This document shows, one piece after another, positions 33,601-43,900 of a stretch of 64,000 nucleotides of DNA. Origin of the DNA: Lunularia cruciata (Eukaryota; Streptophyta; Marchantiopsida; Lunulariales; Lunulariaceae); the NCBI GenBank assembly GCA_948567375.1, contig OX419756.1, forward strand, positions 31,908,552 through 31,972,551. Reading direction: 5' to 3'. A model generated the notes under the pieces. It was not told the DNA's origin, made no database searches, and was given only the letters and a program-made list of their open reading frames with translations. Each line of letters starts with the position of its first letter. The first letter of the stretch is position 1. A program made the position numbers and the translations under genes.

Positions 33601-34905
33601 GCTGACTAGCAACACACCAGTTTTTCGACATCCTTATCAATATAGTGATATGGAGAGGACATTGATTTAGAGCCAAAGTAGTGATCTTTTTGAAGCTGGT
33701 TTGGTGGAGATGTCACATGGAGAGTATGCATCAACAACAGTGATGCCAGCCAAGAAGGATATGCATGGCAACTATACAGATAGGCGGATGTGTGTAGATT
33801 ACCGTCCTATCAACTGACAGACGAGGGCTAATCGATATGCCATGCCTACACCGGAGGAGATTTTTGATGCAATTGGGTATGCAAAGATCTTCAGTACTTT
33901 GGATCTTTGAGCGAGATATCATCAATTGCCGATCATGGAGGAGGATAAGTCCAAGACAGCATTCTGGGCTATTGATCTTCACGGCAAGGATGTGTTATAT
34001 CAGTGGAGGTTCTTACCATTTGGGTTAAAGAACACTCTTGCTGAGTTCCAGAGGGTCATGGATAGGATCCTAGCTGGATTGGATTTTGCTCGGTGCTATA
34101 TTGATGACATTTTGGTTTATAGCACTACTGTGGAGGAGCATGAGAGACAGTTGTTGGAGGTGTTTGAGAGGTTGAGATCTCATGGATCAAATTACATCTT
34201 GGGAAGTGTAGGTTCTTCCATGAGCAGGTTGAGTATTTGGGTCACACTATCTACCCCGGAGGACTTGGTGTTTAGCAGACCAAGGTGGAGGCTATTGCAC
34301 GTATTCCTCGGCCTACAGATGTGAGCAGAGTGAGAGCATTCCTTGGGTTGGCAAACTTCTATTGCCACTATGTTAGAGGATTTAGTGCCATTGCCAAGGC
34401 CTTGACAAAGCTGACCAAGCTTACACATGAGTGGTGTTGGGGAGATGAGCAAGAGAGAGCTTTTGTAGAGCTCAAGAAGAGGTTGACATCTGCTCCTATT
34501 TTGAGGAGACCGATCAAGGGACGACCATTTCAGGTTCATACTGATTGGAGTATGTTGGGGCTTGGAGCGGTGCTCACCCAACATGATGATGAGGGGAAGG
34601 AGTTTGTGGTGGCCGATGCTAGTCGCTCCAACAATTCAGTGGAGGCAAAGTATAGTTCATATGAGGGAGAGTGCTTGGCAGCAATTTGGGCAGTAGCACA
34701 CTTTTTATGTTACCTATTTGGTAACCTCTTCACTCTCATCATTGATCATCAGCCGCTGAAGTGGTTGATGGAGTCCGACAAGCTTTCAGGGAAGCTTGCA
34801 CGATGGGCTCTGATTTTACATGAGTATGATTTCACGGTTGTTCACAGACCTGGAGTGGTGAACCGTGATGCCGATGGGTTGAGTAGAAACCCATGTCCCA
34901 GCTAG
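33601..34905 (+). pseudogene. Reverse transcriptase and RNase H, family D copy 2
   Basis: Plus-strand frames give MPAKKD (33745), DYRPIN (33800, followed by TGA for CGA), FSTLDL (33893), the VLYQWRFLPFGLKNTLAEFQ segment (33993-34052) and catalytic RCYIDDILVYS (34093-34125). RNase H follows with FQVHTDWSMLGLGAVL (34530-34577), YSSYEGECLAAIWA (34650-34690), DHQPLKWL and NRDADGLSRNP at 34862-34895. Stops interrupt it. Together these make the element cDNA. Confidence 0.92.
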
Positions 34906-36371
34906 CAGGATCAGACCGGAGCATGTTGGCATGGTGAGACAGATGAGGAGATGGTGCCAGGTTGGCATGCATTGGCCTTTCTGTGTATATTTTCAAAGGC
35001 TTTGGTGGTATCTCTCTCAACGCATACAGGAGGAGTTATTGAGGTCACAGATCCAGAGAGTGAAGATATTGGTATAGTTCAGCGAGACATTCATGATGAT
35101 GTCTTAGTGATGGACTATCTTTGCACTGGTGTTGTGGGTGGCACAATTGGGGCCAAGGAGAGAGACCGTGTTCTTCAGCAAGCCAGACGGTTCAGATTGG
35201 AGAGTAGACACCTTTTGCGTGTATGGGAGGATGGTAGAGTGCGAGTAGTACCACTTCCATCACAAAGACCACAATTGGTCCGTCATGCTCATGAGGAGCT
35301 AGGACATTTTGGAGTAAAGCGTACATATAGCTTACTCCAGAGTCATTATTGGTGGCGCGGTATGTAGACCAAGGTACAGCATTTTGTTGCCAGATGTGTG
35401 GTTTGTGACCGAGTTAGAGCATCATTCAATGCTCTTACGCCACAGTTACACCCATTACCTATCATGGGATTGGGTTGCCGTTGGAGTTTGGACTTTGCCG
35501 GACCTTTACCGCTGACTGTGAGACATCATCAGTATGTTTTGGTGATGGTGGAGCACTTCTCCAAGTGGATTGAGTTGGTGGCACTTCTTGACAAGTCTAG
35601 TGAAGGGACAGCTTACTCGTTCCTGGATTGAGTTCTTAGTCATTTTGGTGCATCAGTTGAGGTTTTGACTGATTAGAGTATAGAGTTCTTGGGGGAGTTT
35701 CAGGTCTTGTGTGACAAGGCATTGATTGATCATTGTACTACATCCCGAGATCACCCTGAGGCAAATGGCTTAGCAGAGAGAGTGGTTCAAACGGTGAAGA
35801 GAGGATTGTGAAAGTATGGTTTGCAGAGAGGCCACTTGGGAGATTGGGATCTCCAAATACCTTGGTTGGCTATGGGCTATCGGTTGAGCCGGCAAGCCTC
35901 CTTAGCATCCTTCTCTCCATACTTTCTACTCTATGGACGAGATCCAGATTTACCTACAGCCATTCGTTGAGATGCTACTATAGTTTTGGACTTGGATGAC
36001 CCCGATGTATGGATGAGTGCATGTTCTCAGCAGGCAAAGATCTTTTGGAGAGTGATGCCGATGGCCTTTGAGAACTTAGCGATTGCTCAGCATAGAGATA
36101 TTTTACGCTATGCTACCATTCAAGGAGGAGGTTATAGACCCTCAATCTGTCGATTTCATCCAGGCAACTATGTATATCTACATCATACAGCACCGACAAC
36201 ACTTGATGTTTCTACAGGCCGCACTATCTTGAGAGTGTGTGAGGTTTTGCCATCTGGAGTCCTTGTGTTAGAAGGACGTGATGGTGTTGTTTGGAAGGAT
36301 CATGTGCGCAATTGTGCGCCATGCCACCTTCCAAACATTGATGGTACTATGGACCCAAGCTTGGCACTTAT
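34906..36371 (+). pseudogene. DDE integrase, family D copy 2
   Basis: The zinc-binding HHCC domain is HAHEELGH (35283-35306) plus CVVCDR (35395-35415). The core has the first Asp in WSLDFAGP (near 35485) and the second in LTD near 35665, the latter followed by TAG for Gln. The Glu is in LAERVV near 35775, a spacing typical of retroviral integrases. A basic C-terminal region (36000-36330, with FHPGNYVYLHHT and WKDHVRNCAPCHLPN) leads straight into a PHD finger. The presence of an integrase argues that the element inserts by DDE strand transfer despite its split terminal repeats. Confidence 0.88.
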
Positions 36372-36535
36372 ACGTGCAGGCTTGAGGTGTATGTTATGTG
36401 GCTCTTCTGGTGGAGCTACTACTATGTTAGTGTGTGATAGCTGTTTGAGAGGATAGCATATGGCATGTATGACTCCTCCCCTCACGGTGGTTCCTCAAGG
36501 ACAATGATTATGTCCTAGATGTACTTGACCTATAG
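36372..36535 (+). pseudogene. C-terminal PHD finger of family D copy 2
   Basis: Reading from LRCMLCGSSGGATTMLVC through DSCLRG, the frame has stops at Trp positions (GGATAGCAT for Gly-Trp-His, and CAATGATTATGT for Gln-Trp-Leu-Cys), then LCPRCT. The spacing C-x2-C-x11-C-x2-C-x4-H-x2-C...W-x-C-x2-C is that of a PHD finger (C4HC3). It lies after integrase where chromoviruses carry a chromodomain. PHD fingers commonly bind the histone H3 tail, so a targeting role is inferred. Confidence 0.85.
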
Positions 36536-36682
36536 TTAGTTCATTCTTGATATGGTATAGATTGCAGACAGGCGACTAACAATGGGGCTCCATAGCACCC
36601 GGCCTCCTGATCTTTGCCCATTAGAGGGCATACCATATACTTAGAGTAGATGGCTATCTGGAGTTATAGGGACCTAACTGCC

Positions 36683-36697
36683 AGCTAGGGGGGCAAT
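36683..36697 (+). other. Polypurine tract of family D copy 2
   Basis: AGCTAGGGGGGCAAT lies immediately before TGTGGCAC, the first bases of B1. The same tract adjoins B1 in copy 3 (57009-57022, minus strand). Its place says that plus-strand synthesis starts at the B1 boundary. Confidence 0.75.
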
Positions 36698-36802
36698 TGT
36701 GGCACTTTAGAGTCTATGTATGACTTATGTATGAGTTGTGCTTCTATAGTGTATGATGTTGACAGCGATGTATGTTGTGTAGCGATGTATATACGCACGA
36801 CA
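36698..36802 (+). repeat. Repeat B1 of family D copy 2
   Basis: This 105-bp block runs TGTGGCACTTTAGAG ... ATATACGCACGACA. By eye it differs from B2 at about five positions. Near its end it has a GTATATA TATA-like run followed by GCACGACA, and A2 begins two bases after it. Confidence 0.9.
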
Positions 36803-36804
36803 GC

Positions 36805-37246
36805 TATCACACCATTTGTAGTTCCGCATCTAGATGCTCGGACACTGGAGTTCCAATGATAGTAGTTAGAGTTATTCTAGCAGTTTCTCAGAGACTACTT
36901 TCCGATGGTTAGATTTTGTGTTTGGGGTACTGACTTCACGGTAGGGCCCACCGTCATTTTGCATCGTTTGCATCGTCAAGTGTGCCATCAGCGGGACCGT
37001 TAGGGTTTCAGAGCTAGCTCAAGTCCATGGGGTATAGTTCAAAGTGAGCTCCAGAGAGCTCACTTCTCTGATGTTGAGCCTTTGAGTTCCTGGCTATGGT
37101 GGACAGAGGCCGGCGAGCGTCACTTGGATTCTCTACGCTTGAGTGGATGTGGCTTGACTGTAATCAGTGCCCAGTTATTGGCAGTTTATAGAGTGACAGA
37201 TCAAGTACTGATTTGAGTTGAGTTGAGTTGAGGGTGGTAAGCAAAT
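36805..37246 (+). repeat. Repeat A2 of family D copy 2
   Basis: It begins TATCACACCATTTGTAG, aligns with the A1 repeats at 9484 and 28198, and ends GGTAAGCAAAT next to B2. It contains TTAGGGTTT at 37000-37008 and (GAGTT)n at 37214-37231. Compared with copy 1 it lacks about 10 bp (ATCTGATTAC) at its inner end. Confidence 0.9.
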
Positions 37247-37351
37247 TGTGGCACTTTAGAGTCTATGTATGACTTATGTGTGATTTGTGCTTCTATAGTG
37301 TATGATGTTGACAGCGATGTATGTTTTGTAGCAATGTATATATGCACGACA
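37247..37351 (+). repeat. Repeat B2 of family D copy 2
   Basis: This is the second B copy, TGTGGCAC ... TATATATGCACGACA, ending exactly where the interrupted chromovirus integrase resumes (ACACCCATGTG). It forms the outer 3' end of the element, and there is no B outside A1 at the other end. Confidence 0.9.
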
Positions 37352-40300
37352 ACACCCATGTGACCAACTATTGGTAAATCATGGGCTTCTTGAAGACACA
37401 CAAGTTGGAGATCACGTTTGGCTAGAACATAAATCCGGTCCTCATGGAATAGAAGGCTTTCCTTGAAGGAGAAGGTGTTGTACTCCTTGTCACATGTTGT
37501 AAGACAACCATGTACCATTTGGAAGAAGAGATCTTATTGTAGAGCTAACCAAAACTCATTTTGGACCTTGGAGTCAATTGTCACCATTTTTATTGTCGTC
37601 GTGATAAGAGGAAGAGAATTCAAATCAAATTGTTGTGATAGAGCATCAAGGATGACATGGAACCGACCTAGTTTGTACTCAAGTTTGATGTCAAAAAATT
37701 AGAGTTTCTCCTCTCGCCAATGATGTCGACTCTTCATGTGTTCCAAGTGCAAGGTCTACAACAATGGTTTGTGATCAATTCACATGATCACTTGTTTCTC
37801 CAAGAGATAATGTCTCCATGCCTTGGTGGCATATACCATTTCAAGTTGTTTATGATCTTGAGCAAAGTAATTTCTTTCAGTTGTATTTAGTCAATGAGAC
37901 ACAAAGGAAATGGGTGTTGTCCATTTGGGAATTCATATTGCAACATTGCTCCAATTGCAAATTTAGAAGCATCAAAATCAACCACACAAGGTAGCTTAGG
38001 ATCATATGGTTGAAGGATGGGTCTTGAAGACACCATATGTTTAAGATTCTAGAATGTTTCTTCATGTTTGGTGGTCCTTTGGAAGCTCTAGTTCTTCCCC
38101 AAGAAGTCAATCAATGGTGCAACCACATGAGCATAATAATGGATGAACCATCGGTAAAAACTGGCCAATCCATTAAATGCTTGTAGTTCTATAAAATCCT
38201 TTGGAGTCTGCCAATCAATAATGGCCTTGATTTTCTCCTCTTCCATCTTGATCCCTTCCGATGAGATCTTGTGACTCAAGAAGGTGACTTATTTCTACCA
38301 AAAGGCACACTTTGACTTCTTGCAATAAAATTTCTATTGTCGTAGTCGTCTTAGGACTTCTCACACATGATTCACGTATTATGCCTCTATCTTGCTATAG
38401 ATTAAGATATCATCCAAGAACACCATTATGTACCAATCCAATAGTCTATCCAACACCCGATGCATCTGATCCATGAAGACTACTGGAGCATTAGTGAGCC
38501 CGAAAGGTAGAACTCTTCACTCAAAATGCACATACCTTGTACGAAAAGTAGTCTTTTGCACATCCTCCCCATCAATGAGGATTTGCCAATAGCCATTGTG
38601 AAGATCCAACTTGGAAAAGTATTGTGCTCCACTCAATTGATCAAGCAACTCATCAATCCGAGGTAAGGGATATGCATTCTTCACTGTTTGCTTGTTGAGC
38701 CCATGATAATCAATATAGAAACAAAATTCTTCATCCTTCTTTGGAACAAATAGTACCGGTGCTCCCCAAGGAGAGGAGAGGTACTATGTTGTATGAAGTC
38801 CTTCTCCAATAATTTTGTAAGTGTTGTCCATAACTCTTCCAACTCCTTTGGTGAGAATCAATAGATTGATCTACTCCTTGGAGTACTCCTTGGCAATAAC
38901 TTGATCTTGAAAGGCATACCACAATCGGAGTGTAATCTCATATACCACAATCGGAGTGTAATCTCTTTGGAAGATTATCCAAGAACACGTCCGTAAACTC
39001 CTGAACTATCTGATCAACCATTGCTTGATGAGGCTCTTGGCCCTCCTCAAATTTTCCTTGTGCAATCTGCTTGGTCTATATCGCAAATACAGACTTATCT
39101 TCCTCCAAAGCTTGCTCTATGGCTGCTTCACTAACAAAATTCTCATCTAGGGACTCATCTCTCTTCAAAGCTTGCTCTATGGTTGCCTTCTTGGCAAACT
39201 TCACATCTTGAGACATCACATCTCAACCAAAATCCTACAACCCCAATTAGATATCATACCTTGCAAGTGAAGCAAGCTTGCATAGGTCAAGCTTTCAATC
39301 CCATTGGAACTAATCAAGCTCCCAATAGGTGGCTCAAAATCTACTATTTGGATTCCTTGTTTCCTTGATTGTTCTGCTCCACAAACTCCATCTGGGCAAC
39401 TTGTCAAAGTCGTCTATTCTTTAGTAGACATTTAGCAATGTGATGTCCTAATTAGTGACACTAAAAAAAATCACCATTTTGTCACAATTTCTCTCTATCT
39501 ACAATGCCAAGTGGTCTCCATTGAATGGCATCAATCTCCATTGGTGCTAGCTCTTCCACTCATATGTAGTGTATCGGTAGGTTTTTTGGAGGTCGAGGTC
39601 GAGACCAAGTTGTTGCAACCAAGGAATAAAAACATTTGGCCAACCGCATGGCTTCTTCCAAGTGTTATGGTTCTTGCATGGTTACCTCTAATTTGGTTCT
39701 TGACTTTAAGCCCCTTACAAATTGATCCAAAGCTTCACCTTCTAGTATATCTGGAATTTGCATGATGGTGTTTTAGAATTGCATGATGTAACTTCTTATA
39801 GAGCCAATCTATTTCAACTCTGCCAACCTATCTCATGCAGCTCATATGACATTTATAGTTTGGAACCGACTAACTATTGCACTCTTGAATTCTGCTCACG
39901 TCAATATTGGTGCAACAATTTTTCATTCAGTTTGCTCTACTCGGAATCTCTACCATATCGTTGCTATTCCATCCAATTGGCTAGAAGCCAAGAGAATATG
40001 TTTTTGCTCGTCTTGCAGATTGGTAGTTTCAAAATAATGTTCACAATCAAACACAAAATTCTCCACTGCACTTGGCAGATTCTTGTCTTCAAATACCTTG
40101 GGTTTAGGGAATCAGATTTGATCTTCTCTTTCTCAAACGGGTACTCTCTTTACATGCTCATATTGTCAAAGATCTTGTTCATCCAACAATCGAGTAAGGT
40201 ACTCGATTTGTTATTGCATAGCAAGGATAACCTTGGGCATTGCCACCATGGTTGCTACTCTATCACGCCACCCCTAATCTATCTAATTTATTAACATATA

Positions 40301-40480
40301 GAAATAGCACGTCCACCGTTCCCTATAAGTTATAACCGGAAGCACCAAGGGTTCCTCAAATATGGTGATCATATGTAGAAAATCTTATCCAAAGCATGAG
40401 GTGATGAATTGTGTGAAATGATGTTTGGGTAGTACTTGGACATGAAAATCCCAATGATTTGTGAAAGTGAATTTGGTGGT
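37352..40480 (-). pseudogene. Gag, protease, RT, RNase H and integrase start of the chromovirus
   Basis: On the minus strand, 40480-39420 is decayed gag; a Cys/His knuckle may lie near 39440 but is not clear. The protease region at 39407-39216 has LISSNGIESLTYASLLHLQ. RT is at about 38900-38100 with LPFGLTNAP near 38500 and the catalytic YIMVFLDDILI at 38404-38436. The connection has NGLASFYRWFI near 38160. RNase H lies at 38100-37560, heavily decayed. The integrase N-terminus is LVCLQEAHDLPIVGHMGV at 37420-37352, where family D interrupts it. There are many stops. The type is a plant chromovirus. Confidence 0.78.
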
Positions 40481-40502
40481 CCATAAATTCCATCTATCCC
40501 AT

Positions 40503-40518
40503 TCCTACTCTGATACCA
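40503..40518 (-). other. Primer-binding site of the chromovirus (initiator Met-tRNA type)
   Basis: The minus strand reads TGGTATCAGAGTAGGA one base inside the 5' LTR end (TTTTTCA at 40520). It matches TGGTATCAGAGC over eleven bases. Confidence 0.85.
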
Positions 40519-40519
40519 A

Positions 40520-40983
40520 TGAAAAAGATTGAGACTGAGAAGAGAAATAGTAAAATGAGAATTCACATCGAGACACTTGAATGTGGGAAAACTCAAATGC
40601 TTAGCATGAACTTTGGCTCTTGTATTTATAGGGATCATACAAGGTTCTTGAGAAGCTTCTCAAGAAGCTTCCTTGAACCACTTTTTGGAATGCAAGCCAA
40701 ATTAATTAGAAATTTTTTCAAGAAATTTCTTTCTATGAGTTGCTTACTTGGCATGCAAGCTAAGTTAATTGGAAGTTTCTAGAAACTTTCTTCTAGAAGC
40801 TACCTACTTGAAGTGCAAGCTAAGCTAACTGGAAGTTTCTAGAAACTTTCTTCTAGAAGCTACCTACTTGAAGTGCAAGCTAAGCTAATCAGGAAGATTC
40901 CCAAGAGACTTCTTATATACTTCTAAAATATTCTAGATTAATTTTTCTTACTTGTTATTTCATTAGCTTTACTAAATTTGTCA
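40520..40983 (-). repeat. 5' LTR of the chromovirus
   Basis: On the minus strand it begins near 40983 (TGACAAATTT) and ends TTTTTCA at 40520. It carries two nearly identical tandem units at about 40764-40823 and 40824-40883 (CTACCTACTTGAAGTGCAAG then CTAAGCTAA), which are single in the 3' LTR. It aligns with 26479-26906. Confidence 0.8.
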
Positions 40984-43900
40984 CTAAACTCAATATTATT
41001 AAAAATCTTGAACCATTACCCAATAATGATGCTCAAATGCACTAAATAACCATCTTGCATCGTCTTGGAGTAGCTACAACAAATTGATAGGGAGACAAGA
41101 AGGAGGAAGAAGAAGAATGTTGCTATTGTAAGCAAATAGTGCTAAAACCAAATGCAAAAACAAATTTCCCCAAGGCAATGGGACGCACATCTAAGGTCTC
41201 TTTTGCAAAGGCAAGGAGATGAGAAGTTCCAAATAGATGAGTTGCTCCAAGTAGCATATGATCAGAGGCAATGCACTAATAGAAACCAAAGAGAATCAAA
41301 AAACACTAAGTTGGATCATTTGAGGAGAGGCAATCTCATAAGTGCTAAAAAAAACTAACCTTGATGGCACACCTATTGAGAAATATGGAGAGTAGAGTAG
41401 AGCATGGGCAAAGTTGAATTTTGTCAATTATAACTCCTCATATGGTTGATAATCATGGAAGATCAAAAGAAGATCCTTTGTGGCAGGTGGATAAAGGTTG
41501 GTAATTCCAATAAAGTGTTAAACGAGAGGAGTATTGGCTAAGAGAGTGAGAGCATTTGGACTGCACGTTTGTACTTCCCTACTTGATCTATCATTGAGGA
41601 GCAACAAAAGCATTGATGCTTTGGTGGTAAGGTGTGAAGATATGGAGAATTTGTAATCTACCTAATTATGACCTTGGCTCTAATAGTATACTCTTCTTGG
41701 AGTGATGCACAATCTCCTCTTAGTAACTTATGAATCCTAGAGGTAATCTCTCAATGTCTAAAAGCACCTCCATGGGTTGAAAGGAGTAATGTCCAATGGA
41801 GAAAAGTGCTAACAAAGTATACATGGAAACCTTTCTTACATGGTCATCAACCAAAATAGTAGGAAGTAGGAAGAAATGTGTGGATCACACAAAAAGATGT
41901 GAAGGCCTAAAGGTTTTGGTATGCATGGATAATCATGATAAACCTAACATGAATATTTAGATTGTGTCTAAAGAGTGTAACAAAGTGTGTGAGTCAAAGA
42001 GAGCCTATAGAGATATTACCATAGTATAGATGAGATTTGGGTGTAGGAATAAAGGTGATCTCCGCTCAAATACAAAATAATGAGATCTCCCTCTATGTTG
42101 TGTGAAGCCAATCCCTACCCATGGTAATCAGAATAAGATTGTGTGGGATATTGATGATGAGGCAAGATATAAGGATGCATTGAGGACCAAGTGGAGGAGA
42201 ATGATCTTGTGACAAGGCGGTAGTGGTAGGAAGAGGGTTTGAAGAGGAAGGAGGGTGTGGAGTATCCATGACATGAAAATGAGGGATAAAGGGGACAAGT
42301 GGTGGTGTATCATCAATAGGGGAAGCCACCTTGTAGAGCATAGGAGGAAGATGTGACTTGGGGATCAAAATGCATTCATTTGGATAAACCTCAACAGGTG
42401 ACTGTAAGGGTCTAACGTGTGCCCGCACATAGATGGTGTGGGATGCCCTAAGGTAGTCTTTCTATAGCACAAAATGGAAACATCGAGAACCAGGTTACTA
42501 AGAGGGTACACATCCCAAAAATACAATGAAAATGCCATGACAAAAATTACAAAACATAGCAACTAAATGCTATCCATCCAAACAAAAGAAAAACAAAAAC
42601 AGGAGAAGCACAACCTAATACAAAAGAGATGGGAGAAGACAAATAGGAGCTGTGGGAGAGCTTATTTGTGACCCAAAGCGGTCTCCCTTGCCTCCTCCAA
42701 TATCAACTCCATGTCGACAAGATGTTGCTTCTAAACCCTAATCGTTGTAGGTTCCCAACAAAGGCTATTCGGATGTCTCTAGTAACAACACTGATGAAGT
42801 CAGTAAGGGGCCCACTCCCGAGCCCATTGGGCTGATAACTCTGCCCAAGTCCCACCAAGAGATAGTGTTGACATCTTGCACCTGAGAGGTGCTCACCCCG
42901 GGGCAAGGAATCCCCGAATCTGCACCCTAGATCTCACTTGGATCCCACAATCTCCCAAAGTCACTCATACGGGGCTTGTTCTATAAAGTTCTCCTTTAGA
43001 TGTACATTGTCCTCATGTGAAATCGCTAATCTGAAACTACATCCTTGAAAGTAATTTCCCATGCTGCTCTTTGCTGATCTCGATTAGTAAAATCTGATTA
43101 TCACTGATATATATTCAAAGCCCAGGCCCATGACCCCTTCCCAAGAGAGCCCGCCGCTCCAAACCCCCTTACTCCGGGTACTTTCCAAAACAAAACCTAT
43201 CCATCCTCTTTCGCCACTCAGCTGTCCACTCCTTCTGTTCTACCTTAATCAGACCCTTAAGCTTAATCACAATCAGAGCCGCTTAATCTACTCCTTATTT
43301 CTCTCACGAATGTGCGAGTCACACATGAAATTACCGCCATCTGTAGAGACTGACATTCCTCTCTCGCCGCACTACTCCTCATTTTTCCATGCAGAAGTTC
43401 CAGTCATTCCCTGCCCGATCACTCTCTTCTAAGCTCCGATTACTTCACCCAAATTTGCTTACTTAGCGTAAACGAGATACATAACCATTCGATAGTGCTC
43501 CCTGCTCCCTGGCACAAATCGAATCTAGATTTAATTCACGTGCCTCCGCATAAACTCTCGTACAGACATCGGCACGAAGTAATTAAAGTAGATCAAAATC
43601 AAACCCGTAGATGGGTTTGACAGTATTTGACAGAACCCTTCCACTGAAAAACTCTCTCGACTTGCACCCACATGAGCTCAGACTCGCCTGCTACGAAACC
43701 ATGAAGTCACATTGACGGCGTGGGCTTGTGAATTGATGTGAACGCCGTTATCAACCTATCAAGAGCTAAAGGTACAAAAAGAGTAGGACCAACGGGATAA
43801 AGTTAATCAGGGCTTACTTTGACCCCCACTGCTCTCCGCCTTCAGCCTTGCATACTTCAGACTTGTTTAATAGATTCGAGTCTATCAGTACCTTAAACAC

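Larger units (their letters stand above)
28198..37351 (+). mobile_element. Family D gypsy retrotransposon, copy 2 (complete, split direct repeats)
   Basis: This is a complete 9.15-kb plus-strand copy. Its limits are fixed by the interrupted chromovirus integrase: host sequence stops at TTGTCCACA (28197) and resumes at ACACCC (37352), giving a shared ACA (or 5 bp with one mismatch) as target duplication. Internal order: shortened A1, leader, gag, protease, C5-DNA methyltransferase, RT, RNase H, integrase, PHD finger, polypurine tract, B1, A2, B2. The ends therefore follow A - body - B A B and not LTR - body - LTR. The coding region has many stops, and no intact polyprotein remains. Confidence 0.93.
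26479..40983 (-). mobile_element. Chromovirus-type Ty3/gypsy element interrupted by family D copy 2
   Basis: This minus-strand gypsy element has a 5' LTR at 40520-40983, primer site 40503-40518, gag/protease/RT/RNase H at 37525-40480, integrase split between 37352-37518 and 27440-28197, a chromodomain at about 26950-27125, a polypurine tract at 26907-26918 and a 3' LTR at 26479-26906. Removing 28198-37351 rejoins the integrase frame at a Gly-Val-Asp-Lys junction, proving nesting. LTR divergence and many stops make it an old, dead element. Its 5-bp target duplication is not visible (ATCTT left, CTAAA right). Confidence 0.88.

Noticed and set aside
28198-37351. Family D as a tyrosine-recombinase element (Ngaro/DIRS type) because of split direct repeats
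   Set aside because: A clear HHCC-DDE integrase follows RNase H and no tyrosine recombinase motif was seen. RT and RNase H are gypsy type.
42093-42428. 111-residue Pro/His-rich open frame, minus strand
   Set aside because: Low complexity, no domain and no conserved context; not supportable as a gene.
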